Below are positions 60,961 to 64,000 of a DNA stretch of 64,000 nt, one piece after another. The notes below the pieces were generated by a model. That model was not told where the DNA came from, did no database searches, and saw only the letters and a program-made list of their open reading frames with translations. Source of the stretch: Pseudorasbora parva (lineage: Eukaryota; Chordata; Actinopteri; Cypriniformes; Gobionidae); the NCBI RefSeq assembly GCF_024679245.1, contig NC_090184.1:12661233-12725232 (forward strand), given 5' to 3'. The stretch's first letter is position 1; each line of letters opens with the position of its first letter. The position numbers and the translations under genes are program-made.

Positions 60961-63169
60961 TTATGGACACAGAGGTGCTGCAGTGACTTTCTGGATACAC
61001 ATCAACACAGGTTCAGGGACACAACTGCTGTCTACCTCTTTCAGAAGAGTCTGTAGAAAAAAGGGTGAAAGAAGGCAAGGAGAAAATGAACAAAAGCTAT
61101 GTAAGTTTAATTAGTCTAATATTAGTTATTTTTAAAAAAAAGATTAGGCTTATAAATCGGCCATTGTAGGAGCCATTTATTTATTTATGGTGTTTATTCC
61201 ATTTAATTTAAGTAATATATTTAACTTTTCTTAAAATGAATATCTTTACTTAAAGCAGCACTAGGTAACTTTTCAACCTTCATAATATATTTTTTAAGAC
61301 TCTTGTGATGATAAATCGACTTACAATAAGTTGAATGACACGTCTGCCATAGCCTGATGGGGTCTCTATCGTACTTTTAAACTTCGGGTTTCGGGTAGTA
61401 ACCCGAGAACAAAAAGAACTACAAAATTCGACTGCTTTACGGCATATACGTCACTTCCACCAACACCCACACTTCCTTAAATTCGGACGTGCCAGCCCAA
61501 CTTTGTTCGTCGGATAATATAGTCATGTCCGAAGCAGCAGAAACAAATAAGAAAGAAAAGGTTTTGTTGGAGGAAAGCAATCAGAGGAAACGAAAAAGTG
61601 ATGGGATTAAAGGCAGGACGAGGATTAACATTGGACCAGCGTTTGCTCGTTGGCGTGAGCTGAAGGAGGCGTGCCCGACCGATGCTGTCATGCTTGTTAT
61701 GGTGATTACCTACCACTCAAACATTGAATTGAAGGATCTTATAGATTTTGTAAAACGGTAACCAATAGACTACTATAATGACGCTGGCTTGTAAACGTGA
61801 GCATCGTGATTATTTGGCTTTGAAAAAAATAAAACCCATGAAATTATATTCATATGACATGCTAAAACATAAGCCACTTACTGTACCTGGGATGAAGACA
61901 TTTCACACGCGCCGCCAGAAGAACACCTGCATGTGAACTCCTCTTGCAGTGTTCAGGTTAACTGTTAGTGCTGCACCAACCCACGGTGCCACTTTTATGA
62001 AGTTATTTGGCCCGCACCGCACCACTGTATATATTTTTACAACCCGCCCGGCACCCGCGACCATTAAATAGACATACGGGGTCCGCGGGTTATGAGACGA
62101 CCCGCGCATTACTAGTTCAGGGCTATCAGGGCTGTCATGTCAACAAATCCACACGCGATAGCATCCCCTGTTGTAGCATGACTGAGCTTACGACAGTAGT
62201 TGAGGACATTATTTTTTCCAAACTGTAGGGAGACCCCGAGACCAAAAGTTGCCAAGTGCTGCTTTAATTAATCTTTTGTTTATATAACAATTTATGTTGA
62301 TTTGAGTTTGTGCTCCCTCTGTAGGTGAGCTCTATATGGTAATGATGCACAGGTGCATTATAAGTTAATGAAGGAGCTCAGATCAAGTAGCCGGGAGGAA
62401 GCGAGCAGAAACAATCATTGACCGTGCTTGCACTCAAATGAACACATGGACTTTGTTTTCAATTTATTTTTGCTAGTTTTCATGTATTATTTTGTTCAAA
62501 ATAAATAACAAGAGAAACTTTAAAAGGAACAAAACGGAGTGGTGTGAGTGGTCATGAGTCAAGAGGAAGCTCCCGACCGTCTCGTATTTGAAGTTTGCCA
62601 GAACAGCCATTATTATGCATTTATAATTGTAATAAACTTAAATGATAAAACAAGCACAGGATGACAGCTTTCTGCTTGAGTTTAGTTTCTATAGTCACAG
62701 AAATTCACAGGTATTCTTACCTGTAGTTTTCCTTTTGAGCAGTGGTTGAGCAGCAGTAAACAGTGGGATGCTTTGATCATGAGGTGTTCTTTCAGCTGAG
62801 TGGGTAATGAGTCTGATGAGACATCAACCAAAAACCTCAGAAGACTCTGAGTTAGCAAACCCATCCTCTTCTCCATACTACAGAAATATGAAATAAACAC
62901 TGTATTTAGAGCAAAATATATCTGAAATAAGCATACAAGAGTGTGAAATAATCTAAGAAATTATTTATATATTTTATGTAATCGCACTGAAGCGATTGTG
63001 CATGTTTGGTGCTTTGGATGGTTACCATGGCCAAGCAATCTCCAGAGTCTTTTGCAGAGCATCCAGGATACTCAGTCTGCATTTCTCCTCTGGAGCATCT
63101 GAGACTTCCAAGTATCCTACAATCACCCTCTCCAGCCTTTTCAGGTGACGAATAATTCCTATACCCATC
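60961..63169 (-). CDS. tti2: TTI2 homolog, last three coding exons (partial)
   Basis: Minus-strand exons are 63026-63169 (GIIRHLKRLERVIVGYLEVS... ending AWP), 62721-62877 (KRMGLLTQSLLRFLVDVSSD... LLLLNHCSKGKLQ) and 60961-61050 (TLLKEVDSSCVPEPVLMCIQ..., then stop). The frame is continuous across AG/GT sites. The order of motifs, helical HEAT-like repeats and the 'CLLLL..CS.G' phrase match the C-terminus of TELO2-interacting protein 2. TTI2 works with TELO2 and TTI1 in the TTT complex that stabilises ATM/mTOR-family (PIKK) kinases. Upstream exons are not recognised before the window end. The gene converges on mak16; the two are also neighbours in human (8p12), which supports the call. The last coding intron (1.7 kb) contains a MITE-like element. 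Confidence 0.8.
61250..62267. mobile_element. MITE-like element in the last coding intron of tti2
   Basis: The ends TTAAAGCAGCACTAGGTAAC and, on the minus strand of the right end, TTAAAGCAGCACTTGGCAAC are inverted repeats continuing into 'ttttc'/'ttttgg'. A TTAA-like target is possible. It carries an exon-like frame (61525-61760) and, at 61900-62130, a nested GC-rich segment with 'cccgcgcattactag' resembling a hAT remnant. Confidence 0.7.
61525..61761 (+). pseudogene. orphan exon of a transposon-associated gene
   Basis: The frame starts MSEAAETNKKEKVLLEESNQ and contains GRTRINIGPAFARWRELKEA. I recall the 'RTRVNIG.AF.RWREL' motif from short first exons of uncharacterised, repetitive fish genes. 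What follows (CPTDAVMLVMVITYH, then a stop at 61759) has no further domain. Function unknown. It is on the opposite strand to tti2. Confidence 0.4.
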
Positions 63170-64000
63170 CTTTAAGATAACAACATGAAATAATAATATA
63201 ATATCTATAATATTAATATAATGAGACAACATGGAACATAAAAGTATCTTAATGTGCAACATAAATATATCAACACGAAAATGTATTTATACAGCATTTT
63301 TCAACCAAGATTTTCTGGAAGCTTTCACCAAAAAAGTGATAAATCAATCAATTACAATTTGAATGAAGTTTCTCTCATGCCACCAAGAACTATTGTTGAA
63401 CTTTCATTTATCATATTTGATGTGTTTTAACCCTTTAACCAATAGCAAGCATAACCTGTACACACACACACTAATCAAGACAATAAAAAAACATACATAG
63501 ACATGTATACATACAGAGAAACTCAGGAAGACCCACATATTATAAGCCTTCTCTAAAAGGTAGGTTTTTACATTTTGCTTTAAAATTAGATTTTGTAGTG
63601 ATTACCCTTATAGATAACAGTAGGCTATTCGACAGATTCTGATTAGATGACCTAAAACATCTAGCATATATGTTAACAGTCACAAGTTCAAATAAAAAAA
63701 GAAGGTGCCAGTCCATTTAATACCTTAAAAAAACAATGCAAAAAGAGAGCAAGACGGGGGTAATGTTCTCAATTATTGTGTGCCAGTGTGAAGTCTAGTA
63801 AATGGTTCATATAGGATTGACTAATACCTATATTAATAGAATTGCAATAGCCTAGATGAGAAAATATAATGCGTGTATTACTCTCTCAAACTCAGCAGGG
63901 GTTAAAACATTTTTAACTTTCATTTATCATATTTGATGTGTTTTATCCCTTTAACCAATAGCATGCATAACCTGTCTTAGCTGGAAAAAGAATGATTCGA
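63170..64000. repeat. tti2 upstream intron with a 60-bp direct repeat
   Basis: 'atttgatgtgttttaaccct' and flanks at ~63400-63460 recur at ~63917-63977 with two or three differences. The segment between has a short CA run (63463-63472) and LINE-like sequence, but no coding motif was read. Further tti2 exons probably lie beyond 64000. Confidence 0.5.

Overview
The window is vertebrate, almost certainly teleost and probably cyprinid. Only two host genes are visible, both at the right end. mak16 (+, 55197-59048, 10 coding exons, 303 codons) is complete. The last three coding exons of tti2 (-, 60961-63169) converge on it. These two genes are also neighbours in human, so the pair is an old linkage. 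The other ~54 kb is a graveyard of transposable elements (TEs), many nested, with AT-rich spacers and microsatellites.

Layout. 634-13388 is bounded by short CACTG termini and may be one decayed CACTA-like element. It holds a Ty3/gypsy-clade retrotransposon (795-4316, 5-bp target duplication, domain order protease-integrase-RT), a 241-bp tandem repeat, several MITEs, an 8-bp-duplication hAT-type element (7934-9245) and a 2.5-kb palindrome (10474-12941). 14853-22514 is LINE ends and MITEs, including a nested pair and an element with 16-bp TIRs that keeps one coding exon. 22821-25848 is a second large palindrome. 26609-27478 is a dead LINE ORF1 (-) split by a solo LTR (27052-27340).

28001-42863 is the most interesting block. 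It looks like a ~14.9-kb CACTA-like (EnSpm/TNP2-type) DNA transposon carrying two genes in the same direction. The first is an apparently intact 10-coding-exon gene of 516 codons (30015-33100). Four bases later comes a TNP2-like transposase with a C2H2-type N-terminus (33105-34897, continued 41277-41914). The transposase is broken by a frameshift and by a 6.4-kb insertion without target duplication. That insertion has a split-direct-repeat layout (A..B-A..B) and carries a 3.3-kb, 30-bp-unit minisatellite.

43206-49765 is one copy of a dispersed repeat interrupted by two nested transposon stacks. One stack contains a nearly complete hAT transposon (46284-49484). An uninterrupted copy of the same repeat at 52792-53455 supplies both empty sites. 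L1-type LINE remnants lie around 50.1-50.6, 53.8-54.0 and 54.25-54.65 kb. After mak16 there is a truncated Tc1 element (59920-60600), and a ~1-kb MITE-like element sits in the last coding intron of tti2.

All calls rest on reading the sequence and on remembered family motifs; no database search or alignment program was run. Exon boundaries follow GT/AG sites with reading-frame continuity checked by hand.
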